Source: an uncultured Spartobacteria bacterium
GTDB taxonomy: Bacteria; Verrucomicrobiota; Verrucomicrobiia; Chthoniobacterales; Terrimicrobiaceae
NCBI GenBank assembly: GCA_937888355.1
Contig: CALAPX010000181.1
Span: forward strand, 1-43,906
Direction: 5' to 3'
DNA: 43,906 nucleotides
Position numbers and translations under genes: made by a program. The notes beneath the pieces are model-generated. The model made no database searches. It saw only the letters and a program-made list of their open reading frames with translations, and was not told where the DNA came from. This document shows, piece by piece, positions 13,141-21,210 of the stretch (positions within the stretch are counted from its first letter, which is position 1; every line of letters begins with the position of its first letter).

Positions 13141-15123
13141 ATGAGTTTAGATATTTCCTCACTTGAGTTAGCCTCCCGCGATGCCCGCGGGCTTGCGATG
13201 GATGCCATCGCCAAATGCAAATCCGGCCACCTCGGCCTTCCCTTGGGTGCTGCCGAGATCGGAGCCGTCCTTTTCGGCTCGGCAATGTCCTACAATCCCG
13301 CCGAACCCCGCTGGTTGAACCGTGACCGATTTATTCTCTCGGCCGGCCACGGCAGCATGTTCCTATACTCTTGGCTGCACCTATCGGGATATGCCCTATC
13401 ACTCAACGATGTGAAGGCATTCCGTCAACTTCATAGCATTACCCCGGGGCACCCTGAATTCCATGAAACGCCGGGTGTTGAAGCCACGACTGGTCCTCTT
13501 GGGCAAGGCGTCGCGAATGCTGTAGGTTTTGCCATCTCGGGCAAAATGTGCGAGGCCCGCTTCAATACCTCGGAGCACCGGATTTTCGACAACCATATCA
13601 TCGCCCTCGCTGGCGATGGATGTCTGCAGGAGGGGGTTGCTCAAGAGTCCAGCGCCCTGGCCGGTCATCTAGGCCTTGACAATCTGATCCTCATTTTTGA
13701 CTCCAATAATGTCACCCTCGATGCCATGGCTCCTGTGTCACAGAGTGAGGACACCGCCGCCCGCTATGCCTCATATGGCTGGGAGGTCCACCAAGTGGAT
13801 GGACACAATTTGGAAGCCATCGCGGGGGCCTTGTGCAAGGCCAAAGGGTCAACCAGCGGAAAGCCTCAGTTTATTATTGCTAAGACTCTTATTGGAAAAG
13901 GAATCCCCGAGGTTTCTGGCACCAACAAGGCCCATGGAGAGGCGGGAGTCAAGTTTACCACCGAGGCCCGCAAGGCGATGGGGCTTCCCGCCGAAGCCTT
14001 TCATGTTTCTGCAGAAACGACCGCCTATTTTGGAAAGCACAAAGCAGCGCTTCAATCAGCCCACGCGGAATGGGACAAAACCTACCAGGCTTGGCGCGCA
14101 TCAAATGCCGACTTGGCCAAGGAAATCGATGATGCTCTTGCTGGAAAAACCCCTGCCCTTCTTCAAGCGATCCCTCCATTTGATCCCTCAGTGACCATTG
14201 CAACCCGCAAGGCGGGCAGTGAAGTGCTCCAGCATGTTGCGGCCGGCATGCCCCTCCTCGTCGGAGGCAGTGCCGATCTCTACGGCTCGACACTGAACTA
14301 TATAAAGGACGGTGGGGATTTTAATCGCGACAATCGCAACGGCAGGAATATCCACTTCGGAATCCGCGAGCACGCCATGTGTGGCGTGATGAATGGCCTC
14401 GCTTACGATGGAATTTTCCGCCCGAGCGGTGCGACATTCCTCGTTTTCAGTGATTACGGACGCCCATCGATCCGCATCGCTGCATTATCTCACCTCCCTG
14501 CCGTCTACATTTTCACCCACGACTCCGTTGGCGTGGGCGAGGACGGGCCTACTCATGAACCCGTTGAAACTGTTGCCGCCTTGCGCGCCATTCCAGGGTT
14601 GGATGTCATCCGCCCGGCCGATCCGGAGGAAACAGCCGGAGCCTTTACCGCAGCATTCGAGAAGACGAATGGACCAACTTTACTTGTCCTCTCCCGTCAA
14701 AACCTTCCCACGCAAAACGACATTCCCGTCTCAGTGCGCCGTGAGGGTGTGTTAAAAGGCGGCTATATCGCCAAAAAGGAGACCGCTTCGCTGGATACAA
14801 TCCTGCTCGCATCTGGAAGTGAACTCCAGCACGCCATGGTCGCTGCAGATGAGCTCGGCGCTGGCACACGCGTTGTCTCGATGCCCTGCTTCGAGCGCTT
14901 TGAGGGCCAGACAAGGGAATACAAGGAATCAGTCCTCCCCTCCTCATGCCGTAAACGCGTTTCGATTGAGGCCGGGGTCTCAGATCCGTGGTTTCGCTAT
15001 GTAGGCTTGGATGGCAAAGTTGTTGCGATTGACCGCTTCGGCCTGAGCGCGCCTGGGAATATTGTTATGGAACTGCTCGGCATGACTGCGGCAAATGTTG
15101 TCGCAGCAGCAAAATCACTTTGA
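13141..15123 (+). CDS. tkt: Transketolase
   Basis: Thiamine-diphosphate enzyme that moves two-carbon units between sugar phosphates in the pentose phosphate pathway. The 660-residue length is normal. The N-terminal domain carries [18 protein letters not shown] and the ThDP/Mg motif [19 protein letters not shown] with NNVTLD. The middle domain carries the catalytic glutamate in [16 protein letters not shown]. The sequence [16 protein letters not shown] follows. The start is set at ATG 13141, where homology begins ([20 protein letters not shown]). An upstream extension to 13039 adds an unlikely basic leader. It follows prfB by 125 bases. No Shine-Dalgarno sequence is seen. Confidence 0.95.
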   Translation: MSLDISSLELASRDARGLAMDAIAKCKSGHLGLPLGAAEIGAVLFGSAMSYNPAEPRWLNRDRFILSAGHGSMFLYSWLHLSGYALSLNDVKAFRQLHSITPGHPEFHETPGVEATTGPLGQGVANAVGFAISGKMCEARFNTSEHRIFDNHIIALAGDGCLQEGVAQESSALAGHLGLDNLILIFDSNNVTLDAMAPVSQSEDTAARYASYGWEVHQVDGHNLEAIAGALCKAKGSTSGKPQFIIAKTLIGKGIPEVSGTNKAHGEAGVKFTTEARKAMGLPAEAFHVSAETTAYFGKHKAALQSAHAEWDKTYQAWRASNADLAKEIDDALAGKTPALLQAIPPFDPSVTIATRKAGSEVLQHVAAGMPLLVGGSADLYGSTLNYIKDGGDFNRDNRNGRNIHFGIREHAMCGVMNGLAYDGIFRPSGATFLVFSDYGRPSIRIAALSHLPAVYIFTHDSVGVGEDGPTHEPVETVAALRAIPGLDVIRPADPEETAGAFTAAFEKTNGPTLLVLSRQNLPTQNDIPVSVRREGVLKGGYIAKKETASLDTILLASGSELQHAMVAADELGAGTRVVSMPCFERFEGQTREYKESVLPSSCRKRVSIEAGVSDPWFRYVGLDGKVVAIDRFGLSAPGNIVMELLGMTAANVVAAAKSL

Positions 15124-15146
15124 TAAACCATTCCAAACAGAACTTC

Positions 15147-15168
15147 GGCGCGAAATGCGCCCTCTTTT
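15147..15168 (+). terminator. Possible terminator after transketolase gene
   Basis: A short GGCGC/GCGCC stem with GAAAT loop is followed by CTCTTTT. It lies between the tkt stop and the cysH start. The stem is only 5 bp, so it may be weak or allow read-through. Confidence 0.4.
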
Positions 15169-15173
15169 AGCCA

Positions 15174-15902
15174 ATGCCATCGCTCCACGACCGTGACATG
15201 GTTCGGAGTAAAGCCGAGGAGTTTGAGACATCTCCTCTCCGCGACATTCTTGCCTGGGCCTGGGAGACTTTTGGAGAGCGTGCAGCAATTGGCACAAGTT
15301 TCCAAGGGGCCGGATTGGTCGCGATGCATACAGCTTACTCCCATGGATTCCGGTTTCCTGTCTTCACAATTGATACCGGCCTCCTATTTCCTGAAACCCT
15401 TGCGCTGAAGCAACAGATCGAAACCCAGCTGGGCACCACCATCGAGTCGCTCCACCCTGATCAGACCCTCGCTGAGCAAGCCGCTGAACTTGGACCAGAG
15501 CTGTGGAAATCAAAGCCTGACCTCTGCTGCTCACTCCGAAAGGTCATTCCCCTCCAGAAAAAACTCTCAACCATCGATGTCTGGATCACAGGCCTGCGCC
15601 GCCAGCAGAACCAGAGCCGCGAATGCACGCAAATCGTCGAACTCTACCACTTCGATGTCCTCCGTGACCTCTACATCATCAAACTTAATCCGATGGCCAC
15701 TTGGACGCGCGAACAGGTTCAAGATTACATCAAAGTCCACGACCTGCCGCTAAATGCCCTCACTGCGCAAGGTTATCGCTCGATTGGTTGCCAGCCCTGC
15801 ACGCGCCCCGTTACAGAAGGCGAGAGCGAACGCGCTGGCCGTTGGACCGGATTCGATAAAAGCGAGTGCGGTATCCATACATTTTTGGGCAGCAACATTT
15901 GA
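15174..15902 (+). CDS. cysH: Assimilatory adenylyl-sulfate (APS) reductase
   Basis: Reduces adenylyl sulfate to sulfite and AMP in sulfate assimilation. The protein has 242 residues. Two cysteine pairs, C118-C119 (DLCCSLRK) and C206/C209 (GCQPC), form the ligand set of the [4Fe-4S] cluster that marks APS-type rather than PAPS-type CysH. The catalytic cysteine C232 is in the ECGIH motif close to the C-terminus. The PP-loop region includes GTSFQGAG and FTIDTGLLFPET. No sulfate adenylyltransferase or sulfite reductase gene is nearby. It lies 50 bases after tkt and converges on the flavoprotein gene. Confidence 0.93.
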   Translation: MPSLHDRDMVRSKAEEFETSPLRDILAWAWETFGERAAIGTSFQGAGLVAMHTAYSHGFRFPVFTIDTGLLFPETLALKQQIETQLGTTIESLHPDQTLAEQAAELGPELWKSKPDLCCSLRKVIPLQKKLSTIDVWITGLRRQQNQSRECTQIVELYHFDVLRDLYIIKLNPMATWTREQVQDYIKVHDLPLNALTAQGYRSIGCQPCTRPVTEGESERAGRWTGFDKSECGIHTFLGSNI

Positions 15903-15960
15903 AGCCTGCGGGCCAGACAAATGAAATGCCTTAGTTGATGTGGGGCATGTGGTGCCACTT

Positions 15961-17184
15961 TTAACCCGCCATCGCTCGGCCGGCAGCCCAAGCAGTTGTC
16001 CAAGCGGCTTGGAAGTTGAACCCGCCGGTGATACCATCAATATCAAGCGCTTCGCCGGCGAGGTGGAGGCCTTCAACGACGCGGCTTTGCATCGTTTTGA
16101 AATCGATCTCCGGAAGGGGAATTCCTCCACAAGTGACGAATTCCTCTTTGTTCATACTTTTGCCACTAACTGGCAACTCGGTTGCCTTGAGAAGGGAGAC
16201 GAGTTTTAATGCCTCTGGCTTGGCTAGGCGAGCCCATTTGGTTTCAGGGGCGATTCCGGACTGCAGCACTAGTTGCTCCCAAAGCCGCGCTGGAAGAGGA
16301 TTCCATCGGGAACGCAAGATGCTTTGTCCCCCGTGCGACTCACGCCGGCCTTGAAGATCATCAAGAATTGCGGCGGGCTTGTCGTCAGGCAACCAAGCGA
16401 TGCGCAGAGTAAAGCGATAGTCTAAATTATAAAGTTCCCGTGCACCCCAAGCCGACAAGCGCAGAATAGCAGGCCCGCTTACGCCGACATGGGTTATAAG
16501 CAGTGGCCCGCGTTGTTGAATAGGCGTGCCGGGAATGGATACTTGGACATTTTCGACAGAAACACCGGGCAGGGCGCTAAGCCACGGCGAGTCGATATGG
16601 AAGGTGAACAGGGATGGGACGGGTGGGATGAGCTTGTGCCCAAGAGGCACAAGCGGATGCCGTTCTGCACGGCAGCCACCGGCGGCCCACAAGATACGGT
16701 CAGACTCAAGCCTTGATCCATCTGTAAGATGAAGCAAAAAGCCCCCACCGGAACGGCATTCGATTGTCTCCACGCCCGTCTGGAGGCGAATGGCGATGCC
16801 GGCATTCTTTGCGGAGTCCATCAAGCAATCGATAATGGATTGGGAGGAATCCGTAACAGGGAACATCCGACCATCTGCTTCGGTTTTCAAATTCACCCCC
16901 CGAAGACGGAACCACTCAATCGTTTCACGAGGACCAAAGCGGGTGAATGGGCCGATCAGGGCGCGCCCACCGCGTGGATATCGCTGGGCGAGATCACGCG
17001 CGTCAAAGCATGCGTGGGTCGTATTACAGCGCCCCCCCCCAGAGATTCGCACCTTCGCAAGAACATGGCGGGATTTTTCCAAAATAGTAACTGAAGCCCG
17101 TGGATTGGCTTCCGCAGCGGCGATAGCCCCGAAAAAGCCTGCCGCACCACCACCCACGACCACGATTTCAAGTGGAGCGCTCAA
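15961..17184 (-). CDS. HI0933/BaiN-family NAD(P)/FAD-dependent oxidoreductase
   Basis: A 407-residue flavoprotein. The N-terminal VVVGGGAAGFFGAIAAAE is the FAD-binding Rossmann motif. The family motif RISGGGRCNTTH follows near residues 46-57. A late GLHLAGEALDIDGITGGFNF binds the flavin ring side, as in YhiN and HI0933. The exact reaction of this family is mostly unknown; one clostridial member (BaiN) acts in bile-acid dehydroxylation, which should not be carried over here. The only usable start is TTG at 17184, since an in-frame stop lies eight codons upstream and no ATG lies before the FAD motif. The glycine codons contain a run of nine G (C at 17032-17040) but the frame is intact. Confidence 0.85.
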   Translation of the reverse strand: MSAPLEIVVVGGGAAGFFGAIAAAEANPRASVTILEKSRHVLAKVRISGGGRCNTTHACFDARDLAQRYPRGGRALIGPFTRFGPRETIEWFRLRGVNLKTEADGRMFPVTDSSQSIIDCLMDSAKNAGIAIRLQTGVETIECRSGGGFLLHLTDGSRLESDRILWAAGGCRAERHPLVPLGHKLIPPVPSLFTFHIDSPWLSALPGVSVENVQVSIPGTPIQQRGPLLITHVGVSGPAILRLSAWGARELYNLDYRFTLRIAWLPDDKPAAILDDLQGRRESHGGQSILRSRWNPLPARLWEQLVLQSGIAPETKWARLAKPEALKLVSLLKATELPVSGKSMNKEEFVTCGGIPLPEIDFKTMQSRVVEGLHLAGEALDIDGITGGFNFQAAWTTAWAAGRAMAG

Positions 17185-17212
17185 AGTGTCAGATGGGGTG
17201 AATAGTCACGGC

Positions 17213-17656
17213 TCAGAAGTTCCCGAAGCTCATGACTCCAGCGTCTGGAGCATAGGTCTCGGGCATTTCCAAACTCCTGAGATATGCAATGCGCTTATCC
17301 CCCTGCCTAAGAATGGGAACCTGCCCAGGCCCAAGCCACCCAGGCGGACGGGCCTCAAGGGAATAAACGATGTTGAGCACATCCCCTGGCTTGAGATCAC
17401 TGGCCGTCCGGAAGACCTTCTCAACGGCAACAATCAGCAGAATATCCTGGGTGGATTCGGGTTGGGCTGGCTGAATATCTATACGTAAGACATGAATTTG
17501 GAGATGCTCAGGCGCTTTGGACTGCATGCCCTCATAAGCGGACGGCGGCAATTCCGCTTTAGCAGTACAGACAGCAACTAGTAATAGGCAGAGGGTAGGC
17601 AGAAGACTCACATTCCTTTTCTTGCTCAACAGGCCAAGCCGTGCAAGTGAATCCAC
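17213..17656 (-). CDS. Small secreted protein of unknown function
   Basis: A 147-residue protein with a likely signal peptide: a basic start (LLSKKRN), a hydrophobic stretch (LLPTLCLLLVAVC) and an AKA cleavage site near residue 33, leaving a mature protein that starts at about ELPPSAYEGM. The mature part has alternating strands (IHVLRIDIQP, ILLIVAVEKVFR, VLNIVYSLEARP), suggesting a small beta fold, with RQGDKRIAYLR near the end. I do not recognise a family. The start is GTG at 17656. It lies 28 bases upstream of the flavoprotein gene on the same strand, so the two may share a transcript, and is divergent from fcl. Confidence 0.65.
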   Translation of the reverse strand: MDSLARLGLLSKKRNVSLLPTLCLLLVAVCTAKAELPPSAYEGMQSKAPEHLQIHVLRIDIQPAQPESTQDILLIVAVEKVFRTASDLKPGDVLNIVYSLEARPPGWLGPGQVPILRQGDKRIAYLRSLEMPETYAPDAGVMSFGNF

Positions 17657-17713
17657 TAAGAAGAAAATGGAGTCACTTCAACCAGACCCTCTTTTACAAC
17701 AACACGTTTTCAG

Positions 17714-18649
17714 ATGACATTTGACTCAAAGATCTTTGTGGCCGGTCACTGCGGCATGGTCGGTAGCGCGATTGTGCGCCGATTGGAACGTGAGGGATTC
17801 TCGCGAATAATTGTGCGCTCAAGGCGTGAATTAGACCTGCGCGGGCGTGTTGCTGTAAGAGAATTTTTCGCGGAGGTTCGCCCGGATGTTGTGATAGATG
17901 CCGCCGCGCGGGTCGGAGGGATTATGGCCAACTCTGAAAAACCAGTTGAGTTTCTCCTCGAAAATCTTGCGATCCAGAACAACGTGATCGAAGCATCGGC
18001 CGACTATGGCGTTCAAAAACTGCTATTCCTCGGAAGTTCCTGCATTTACCCGAAGCTTGCTCCACAACCAATACGCGAGGAATCACTTCTTAGCGGCCCG
18101 CTTGAACCGACCAATGAGGCCTATGCGATCGCCAAAATTGCCGGTATCAAACTGTGCCAAGCCTATGCAAGGGAGTATGGAAAACCATTTATCTCCGCAA
18201 TGCCCACTAATCTTTATGGGCCGAAGGATAATTTCGACCTCCACACCTCCCATGTCCTTCCCGCGTTGATCCGCAAGGTGCACGAAGCAAAAAAAAACGG
18301 CGCCAGCGAGATTGTCGTCTGGGGCTCAGGCTCTCCCCGACGCGAATTTCTCCATGCTGACGATCTTGCGGATGCCTCTCTCTTCCTTCTCCAAGCTCAT
18401 GAACCTGTAGACTTGGTAAACATCGGCTGTGGCGAAGATCTTACCATCCGCGAACTGGCTGAAACCGTGTGTCGCGTTCTTGAATTCTCTGGACAGCCTG
18501 TGTTCGATACCTCCAAGCCTGATGGCACGCCTAGGAAGCTCCTTGATATCGGGAGGATTCGAGCGATGGGCTGGAAGCCCAGCATCCCTCTGGAGGTAGG
18601 GATCAAAAAGACTTATGAGTGGTTCATTGCGTTTTCCGAAGGCTTTTAA
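17714..18649 (+). CDS. fcl: GDP-L-fucose synthase
   Basis: Short-chain dehydrogenase/reductase of 311 residues that epimerises and reduces GDP-4-keto-6-deoxymannose to GDP-L-fucose for surface polysaccharides. The NADP-binding motif GHCGMVGS lies near residues 11-18. The catalytic set is SSCIYP (near 107-112) and YAIAK (near 136-140). The family-typical [15 protein letters not shown] and [18 protein letters not shown] stretches are present. No GDP-mannose dehydratase (gmd) gene is in the window, so the pathway partner must be elsewhere. The start ATG at 17714 has no Shine-Dalgarno sequence. Confidence 0.93.
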   Translation: MTFDSKIFVAGHCGMVGSAIVRRLEREGFSRIIVRSRRELDLRGRVAVREFFAEVRPDVVIDAAARVGGIMANSEKPVEFLLENLAIQNNVIEASADYGVQKLLFLGSSCIYPKLAPQPIREESLLSGPLEPTNEAYAIAKIAGIKLCQAYAREYGKPFISAMPTNLYGPKDNFDLHTSHVLPALIRKVHEAKKNGASEIVVWGSGSPRREFLHADDLADASLFLLQAHEPVDLVNIGCGEDLTIRELAETVCRVLEFSGQPVFDTSKPDGTPRKLLDIGRIRAMGWKPSIPLEVGIKKTYEWFIAFSEGF

Positions 18650-18738
18650 CGCGTGCATCGCATTCCATCGCGTGAATGTTTTTCCAATGGCTACAGGATT
18701 GCTCTGTTGAAGCGATTCTGTTTGCTTCGGCTCAGCCT

Positions 18739-19845
18739 ATGAAAAAGATCCTTACGTTTCTTGGAGTGGCACTGTCACTGGGCGCGATGCTTCACTCTCT
18801 TCGCTTGCAAGCGTGCACCGGTGGCGCCATTACGGCGAAGGATGGATCTGTTGTCGTGGGCCGCACCCTTGAGTTTGGCATGCCGCTCGATTCAAAAATT
18901 GCCATCTGGCCCGCAGGCTCGGAATTCACTGGCGCCGGAGTGAATGGTCCCGGCCTTAAATTCACTTCACAATTCGGCTTTTTAGGGGCTTCTGTGGGCG
19001 ATTACCTCGATCAAATACTCGATGGGGTTAATGAAAAGGGCCTGAACGTTGGGCTTTTTTACTATCCGGGCTCCGCTCAATACCCTCTGCCAACCCCTGA
19101 AAGCGCCTCTAAGGCCTTGGCGCCGGGACAACTCGGCACTTGGATCCTTGCCAATTGCGCAAACGTAGCGGACGTGCGCGCAAAGATCGCCTCAGTTGCT
19201 GTGGAGCCTGTGGCATTGGATATTCTTAACTCCGTTCCGGAAGTGCATTTCAAGGTCCAGGACTCCAGTGGTGCTTGCATTGTGATTGAACCAGTCGCTG
19301 GGGAATTGAAAGTCCACGACAATCCCGTGCGCGTGCTCACAAACTCCCCGGAATTCCCTTGGCATCTCACAAACCTTAGAAATTACCTGCATCTCAGCGC
19401 CCATAATCCAGCAAATGCCGTAATCGGCGGATTGCCTCTATCACCTGTCGGGATGGGGGGTGGCGGCTTGGGGATCCCGGGCGATTTTACTCCTCCGTCA
19501 CGCTTCGTGCGCATGTCATTCTTTCTTCATAATCTGGCTGAGCAACCCGATTCAGTAGCTGCAGTGTCGACGCTGTTCCATGTGCTCAACAATTTCGATA
19601 TTCCTTTGGGCAGCGCGCATCCTTCCGCAGGAACTGCCGAGATCAACCCTGATTTCACATCTTGGACGGCAGTCAGCCAACTCAAAACCCCGGCATTCCA
19701 CTGGAAAACATATGGCTCACAAACTGTGCGCGTCATCGATCTTGCTCAGGCTTTGAAAGCCGCTGCTGGCAAGCCGTTGTCTATTGAAATGGGCCCTCAG
19801 AAACCCTCAAGCATTTCAAATTCGGTTCCATTCATCGTTAAATAA
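18739..19845 (+). CDS. Secreted Ntn-hydrolase, choloylglycine hydrolase/penicillin V acylase family
   Basis: Hydrolase of linear amide bonds (C59-type Ntn hydrolase). The start is taken at ATG 18739, which gives a clear signal peptide (MKKILTFLGVALSLGAMLHS) and 368 residues. An upstream reading from 18676 would bury it. Cleavage after LRLQA would expose C26, the expected N-terminal nucleophile, followed by TGGAI. GRTLEFG holds the conserved Arg that follows, and NEKGLNVGLFYYPG and NSPEFPWHL fit the later active-site regions. The substrate could be a bile-salt-like, penicillin-like or acyl-homoserine-lactone amide; sequence alone does not decide. It lies 89 bases after fcl and is probably unrelated to it. 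Confidence 0.85.
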   Translation: MKKILTFLGVALSLGAMLHSLRLQACTGGAITAKDGSVVVGRTLEFGMPLDSKIAIWPAGSEFTGAGVNGPGLKFTSQFGFLGASVGDYLDQILDGVNEKGLNVGLFYYPGSAQYPLPTPESASKALAPGQLGTWILANCANVADVRAKIASVAVEPVALDILNSVPEVHFKVQDSSGACIVIEPVAGELKVHDNPVRVLTNSPEFPWHLTNLRNYLHLSAHNPANAVIGGLPLSPVGMGGGGLGIPGDFTPPSRFVRMSFFLHNLAEQPDSVAAVSTLFHVLNNFDIPLGSAHPSAGTAEINPDFTSWTAVSQLKTPAFHWKTYGSQTVRVIDLAQALKAAAGKPLSIEMGPQKPSSISNSVPFIVK

Positions 19846-19864
19846 AACTAGCGCGGAGCGTTAG
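19844..19864 (-). terminator. Terminator of the bactofilin operon
   Basis: On the minus strand CTAACGC and GCGCTAG form a 7-bp stem (one G-U pair) around a TCC loop, followed by TTTTATTT. It lies 24 bases beyond the stop of the zinc-ribbon bactofilin gene and touches the stop codon of the convergent hydrolase gene. On the plus strand no T run follows, so it should serve the minus-strand operon. Confidence 0.5.
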
Positions 19865-19888
19865 GGATGGGCCTTCCTTCCCCAAACA

Positions 19889-20635
19889 TCAGTCCTGCTG
19901 CGGAGGCATTACTTCTGGAGCGGCAGCATCTTCAGCCCGGGTGATTTCACAGTGCCCAAAAAACACCCCCCCCTTCTCAACAATCATCGATTTTGTTTTC
20001 ACCTGTCCCTCCAAGCGACCACCGCTGTGAACTTGAACGGCACCTCGGCAGACAACATCGGCAAGCATGGTTCCTCTCACTGCCAAGTGATCGGTTTCCA
20101 TCTGCTGCCCGCATGAAAAGGTAGTTTTTTTTTCGATCAGAACGGCCCCTGCAGTCACACGACCGGCACATGGTTTTACCATCGCAAGACGCACCTCCCC
20201 TTCACAACGGAGATGCCCATGGATTCCCCCCTCGATACGTGCTGACCCACAGACGATCCATTGGTTGTTCAGTGACCCCTTCTCGGAAATCCTTAATGCT
20301 CCGCGAGTATCAACCGCCCGAGATGAGGGTCCGGTGATTTTCACCTCAATCAACTCAATCGGAGCATAACAACCGGGACAGATCGTGCTCTGGGCTTTCT
20401 TGGAGACTCGGTGGGTGCGAGCACACTTGAGACACGCAACCTCCTTCCCTGCGTCCTGTTTGGCGCCGGCGAACGATGGTAGTTCGGTGACGCCGCCCGC
20501 ACGCACCCCTTCTGCCGACGCCTCGTAATGCGCCCCGCAGGAGCGGCAATTTGTCGAGACAAGATGGGGTGGCTCAAGCTGCACGAAACCGCACACCGGA
20601 CACCGGAAAGGTGTTTTCGGCGGGGTAGACGGCAT
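19889..20635 (-). CDS. Bactofilin-like polymer-forming protein with N-terminal double zinc ribbon
   Basis: A 248-residue protein with two parts. Residues 1-95 carry two four-cysteine sites, C12/C15/C30/C33 and C68/C71/C86/C89, each a zinc-ribbon pattern. Residues about 110-235 form a repetitive beta-helix-like region with short G-spaced turns (GSARIEGGIHGHLRCEGEV, AGAVLIEKKTTF, GRLEGQVKTKSMIVEKGG, FFGHCEITR), typical of bactofilins, which polymerise into filaments without nucleotide. Zinc binding is inferred from the cysteine spacing. The gene lies 9 bases after the second bactofilin gene and is surely co-transcribed with it. A likely role is a scaffold for envelope or cytoskeletal machinery. 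Confidence 0.8.
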   Translation of the reverse strand: MPSTPPKTPFRCPVCGFVQLEPPHLVSTNCRSCGAHYEASAEGVRAGGVTELPSFAGAKQDAGKEVACLKCARTHRVSKKAQSTICPGCYAPIELIEVKITGPSSRAVDTRGALRISEKGSLNNQWIVCGSARIEGGIHGHLRCEGEVRLAMVKPCAGRVTAGAVLIEKKTTFSCGQQMETDHLAVRGTMLADVVCRGAVQVHSGGRLEGQVKTKSMIVEKGGVFFGHCEITRAEDAAAPEVMPPQQD

Positions 20636-20644
20636 GGGAACGCC

Positions 20645-21088
20645 TTAGGAGTTGTCCTCGCTCGAGTCGTTCTGACTGGAGATAGTCGGGGCAGTAGGCG
20701 TGGTCAGACGGGAGGTCGACTTGCCTGGCGTCACCTCGGAATGTCCGATAAATGTAGCTCCCTCTTCGATAATGATTCGCATCGCTTTGAGATCACCAAG
20801 AAGTTCGGCGTTGGATTTGAGCTCACAGCGTTCCTGCACAGTGACATTGCCGTTTACTGACCCATGAATCGTTACGGACTTGGTCCGGATTTCCCCTTTA
20901 ACAACCGCGTTTTTTCCAAGCGTCAGCGTTCCTTCAGAGATAACCTCCCCATCAAGTTTGCCATCAAAAATCATGTCGGTATCGAATTTGATCGTCCCCT
21001 TCAGCTCTACGTCGCTGGTGAGGATGTTTTTAGAGGTGGACGCGGAGGGCGATTCTGAGACGAGCGAGGTGATGTTGTTGAGGTTCAT
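20645..21088 (-). CDS. Bactofilin (polymer-forming cytoskeletal protein)
   Basis: A 147-residue protein of the classical bactofilin type: a short polar N-terminal tail, a central right-handed beta-helix domain (about residues 20-115) with repeats such as GTIKFDTDMIFDGKLDGEVI, TLTLGKNAVVKGEIRTKSVTI, and NGNVTVQERCELKSNAELLGDL, ending in GATFIGHSEV, and a proline/serine-rich tail. Bactofilins form stable filaments that position cell-wall enzymes or other partners. The start is ATG at 21088; a TTG four codons upstream is also in frame. First gene of a two-gene operon with the zinc-ribbon bactofilin, divergent from the histidine kinase. Confidence 0.88.
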   Translation of the reverse strand: MNLNNITSLVSESPSASTSKNILTSDVELKGTIKFDTDMIFDGKLDGEVISEGTLTLGKNAVVKGEIRTKSVTIHGSVNGNVTVQERCELKSNAELLGDLKAMRIIIEEGATFIGHSEVTPGKSTSRLTTPTAPTISSQNDSSEDNS

Positions 21089-21210
21089 GCTGCTTACCAA
21101 GCTACACGGACGATCCGTGCATGGTCAATCTGCGGAAATAGGAAACTTTCGGGGCTTCTTGACGATCCAAACCAGTCTGGAAATTGGCTTTGCAATTGAC
21201 GCAATCGGGC

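Noticed and set aside
15940-15962. Terminator between cysH and the flavoprotein gene
   Set aside because: GTGG...CCAC with TTTT is present, but the stem needs a two-base bulge and is only about six pairs long, so support is too weak to list.
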